Below, in pieces: positions 7,072 through 8,307 of a stretch of 8,307 nt of DNA; the stretch's first letter is position 1, and each line of letters starts with the position of its first letter. This DNA comes from Bacillaceae bacterium (GTDB taxonomy: Bacteria > Bacillota > Bacilli > Bacillales > Amphibacillaceae). Below the pieces are notes generated by a model that was not told where the DNA came from, searched no databases, and saw nothing but the letters and a program-made list of their open reading frames with translations. The stretch covers positions 1 to 8,307 of the forward strand of contig JASLIE010000192.1 of NCBI GenBank assembly GCA_030152985.1, in the 5' to 3' direction. The position numbers and the translations under genes are program-made.

Positions 7072-7997
7072 TCAGAAAACCAGGTTTATTAACAACAGTT
7101 CAAGACTTAGGTCGATTCGATTACCGGATTTATGGGGTCTCAACTTCAGGTGCAATGGATCACTATGCACTCAGAATGAGTAATATTTTAGTCGGCAATC
7201 CTCAAGAAGAGGCAGTTTTAGAAATTACTTTAATTGGACCAAAACTTGAGTTTAAGCGGCCACTTACACTGGCATTGACAGGTGGTAATTTAAGTCCAAT
7301 GTTAAATGGAAAGCCTTTAAAGATGTGGAAGGTGATTGAAGTTGAAGCAGGAGATTGCTTAACTTTTGGAGCAAGCAAATCAGGTTGTCGCTCCTATCTT
7401 TCTGTGAGTGGAGGTTTTGACCTTCCGCTTGTTATGGGGAGTAAATCAACTTTCGTGCGGGGGGAGTATGGTGGATTTAATGGACGCGCACTCGTTAAAG
7501 GAGATCAACTCGTCGTGAGGTCAAATCAAACTCAGCCTTTTAAAGGAAGATTAATCAACCCCGCTCACATCCCGGAGTATCAATCAGAAGTGAGCATTCG
7601 CTATATTAAAGGTCCACATCAAGCGGCATTTACTCAAAGTTCGATGTCAGCATTTGAAAAGTCAATTTATAAGGTGACGAATGATTCGGATAGAATGGGT
7701 TATCGTTTAGAAGGTGCTCAATTAGTTCATCGAGAAAAAGCAGATATTATTTCTGACTTTATTACAGCAGGCACGATACAAGTACCTGGAACAGGTCAAC
7801 CGATTATTCATATGCGGGATTGTGGTGTGTCAGGTGGTTATACAAAAATAGGTGTTGTCATAAGTTTTGATTTAATGAAGCTTGCTCAATTAAAGCCAGG
7901 CGATCGCATTCGATTTGAAGAAATTTCAATCACACAGGCGCAGGAAATCTATCGAGAAAATGAGGTTTTTCTAAATTATTTAGCCTTAAATAATTAA
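7056..7997 (+). CDS. pxpC: 5-oxoprolinase subunit C-like protein (KipA/AHS2 family)
   Basis: This 313-residue protein is the partner of PxpB in the biotin-independent carboxyltransferase-like (AHS2) family. Landmarks in order are GLLTTVQDLGR (10-20), GAMDHYALRMSNILVGN (32-48), ALTGGNLSP (73-81), SYLSVSGGFDLPLVMGSKST (113-131), VTNDSDRMGYRLEG (207-220), QVPGTGQPIIHMRDCGVSGG (242-261) and the C-terminal LKPGDRIRFEEI. The length is near that of E. coli PxpC (about 310). The usual ADRQTTGGYPK segment is here RDCGVSGGYTK, a departure parallel to that in PxpB. The ATG at 7056 is the earliest possible start because an in-frame TGA lies at 7050-7052; its ribosome binding site is weak (GGGATGA, 7046-7052), and the 16-base overlap with pxpB suggests coupled translation. 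PxpA (LamB/YcsF family), which full oxoprolinase activity needs, is not in the window. A carboxyltransferase or amide hydrolase with another substrate is possible. Confidence 0.84.
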   Translation: MGDILVRKPGLLTTVQDLGRFDYRIYGVSTSGAMDHYALRMSNILVGNPQEEAVLEITLIGPKLEFKRPLTLALTGGNLSPMLNGKPLKMWKVIEVEAGDCLTFGASKSGCRSYLSVSGGFDLPLVMGSKSTFVRGEYGGFNGRALVKGDQLVVRSNQTQPFKGRLINPAHIPEYQSEVSIRYIKGPHQAAFTQSSMSAFEKSIYKVTNDSDRMGYRLEGAQLVHREKADIISDFITAGTIQVPGTGQPIIHMRDCGVSGGYTKIGVVISFDLMKLAQLKPGDRIRFEEISITQAQEIYRENEVFLNYLALNN

Positions 7998-8043
7998 CTT
8001 GTTCATAATGCACGGAATTATAGGGAAAAACAAGGGAGTTTTT
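7998..8043 (+). terminator. Weak candidate terminator after pxpC
   Basis: Right after the pxpC stop there are nested inverted repeats: CTTGTT (7998-8003) with AACAAG (8029-8034), and ATAAT (8005-8009) with ATTAT (8017-8021). A separate AAAAAC (8026-8031) can pair with GTTTTT (8038-8043), ending in five Ts. All stems are AT-rich and weak, so termination here may be partial. This is a low-confidence call made mainly because an operon end is expected. Confidence 0.3.
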
Positions 8044-8057
8044 GTAGGTTATGTATA

Positions 8058-8086
8058 TTGTTTAGCTTAGAAAGCTGTCATATAAT
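8058..8086 (+). promoter_or_regulatory. SigA promoter of the solute-binding protein gene
   Basis: TATAAT at 8081-8086 is a perfect -10 box and TTGTTT at 8058-8063 is a half-matching -35 box at a 17-base spacing. The start would be near 8092-8094. The weak -35 could mean dependence on an activator; a small dyad lies between the two boxes. Confidence 0.65.
8064..8076. repeat. Inverted repeat in promoter spacer
   Basis: AGCTT (8064-8068) and AAGCT (8072-8076) form a perfect 5-base inverted repeat around AGA, placed between the -35 and -10 boxes. It could be an operator half-site pair for an unknown regulator, but five-base repeats arise by chance easily. Confidence 0.35.
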
Positions 8087-8097
8087 TAAGACATAAA

Positions 8098-8111
8098 AGA
8101 AAGCGCTTACA
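8098..8111 (-). promoter_or_regulatory. CcpA binding site (cre)
   Basis: Read on the minus strand, the site is TGTAAGCGCTTTCT, which fits the Bacillus cre consensus TGWAARCGYTWNCW at all 14 positions. It lies just downstream of the -10 box, about +5 to +18, where bound CcpA normally represses. The gene behind it should therefore be turned down when glucose or another preferred sugar is present. Confidence 0.85.
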
Positions 8112-8131
8112 AAATAGTTGGGGGGATATTA

Positions 8132-8307
8132 ATGAAAAGAAGTTACTTGTTTAGTGGATTACTTATGTTTGTATTAATTTTAGCAGCTTGTGGTGGAGGA
8201 GAGAGCTCGAATGGTGATAAAGAAAAAGAGGCATCTCAAGAAGCGAGCTCAAGTGATGAAAAACATGTTTTGAAACTCGTTCACTCGCATCCACAAGCTT
8301 CGATGCA
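8132..8307 (+). CDS. Solute-binding lipoprotein, probably TRAP DctP-like (N-terminal fragment)
   Basis: The reading frame opens at ATG 8132 after a G-rich ribosome binding site (GGGGGGA, 8120-8126) and runs off the window end after 58 codons. Residues 1-20 are a lipoprotein signal: basic MKRS, a hydrophobic stretch (about residues 5-19) and the lipobox LAAC with C20 as the lipidated cysteine. A low-complexity linker rich in Gly, Ser, Glu and Lys follows (21-44), then mature sequence begins with HVLKLVHSHPQASMH. The KLxH-type first strand followed by a short turn is how TRAP-type (DctP) binding proteins begin, so a TRAP transporter for an organic acid is the best guess; an ABC-type binding protein cannot be excluded from so short a piece. 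It has its own promoter and a cre site, so it probably starts a separate, catabolite-repressed unit. Confidence 0.7.
   Translation, partial: MKRSYLFSGLLMFVLILAACGGGESSNGDKEKEASQEASSSDEKHVLKLVHSHPQASM

Noticed and set aside
1..8307. CRISPR array, insertion sequence, tRNA or rRNA
   Set aside because: No regularly spaced repeats, transposase-like frames, terminal inverted repeats or RNA-gene signatures were seen; nearly all of the window is coding.

Overview
The window reads as chromosome of a low-GC Gram-positive bacterium of the Bacillaceae type. The grounds are strong AGGAGG-like ribosome binding sites, SigA-type promoters, a match to the Bacillus FadR operator, a match to the Bacillus CcpA (cre) site, and the gene order lcfA-fadR-fadB-etfB-etfA known from Bacillus subtilis. 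A TRAP-type solute-binding lipoprotein would fit a sodium-using, possibly halophilic or alkaliphilic relative, but that last point is inference.

Layout: every gene is on the + strand. Bases 2-322 are the 3' end of a long-chain acyl-CoA synthetase gene (lcfA). Bases 324-376 hold a near-perfect SigA promoter overlapped at its start point by a FadR box. Bases 411-3565 carry fadR, fadB (enoyl-CoA hydratase), etfB and etfA. With gaps of at most 24 bases the series continues into glcD and glcF (flavin and iron-sulfur subunits of a 2-hydroxyacid dehydrogenase, 3590-6340), then pxpB and pxpC (5-oxoprolinase/carboxyltransferase-like subunits, 6352-7997). Bases 7998-8131 hold a weak possible terminator, a second SigA promoter and a perfect cre site. 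The last gene, from 8132 and cut by the window end, begins a lipoprotein that looks like a TRAP transporter binding protein.

How it works together: FadR represses fatty-acid breakdown until long-chain acyl-CoA accumulates. LcfA activates the fatty acid, FadB hydrates the enoyl-CoA, and EtfAB takes electrons from acyl-CoA dehydrogenase (not in the window). GlcDF oxidises a 2-hydroxyacid such as glycolate, D-lactate or D-2-hydroxyglutarate, and may share the ETF/quinone electron route. PxpBC would open 5-oxoproline to glutamate with PxpA, but PxpA is not here and both subunits depart from the usual family motifs, so their substrate is uncertain. The adjacent glucose-repressible TRAP gene may import the substrate.

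No clearly new system is visible. The most interesting point is the apparent eight-gene transcription unit that places GlcDF and a divergent PxpBC pair behind the FadR-controlled beta-oxidation/ETF genes.
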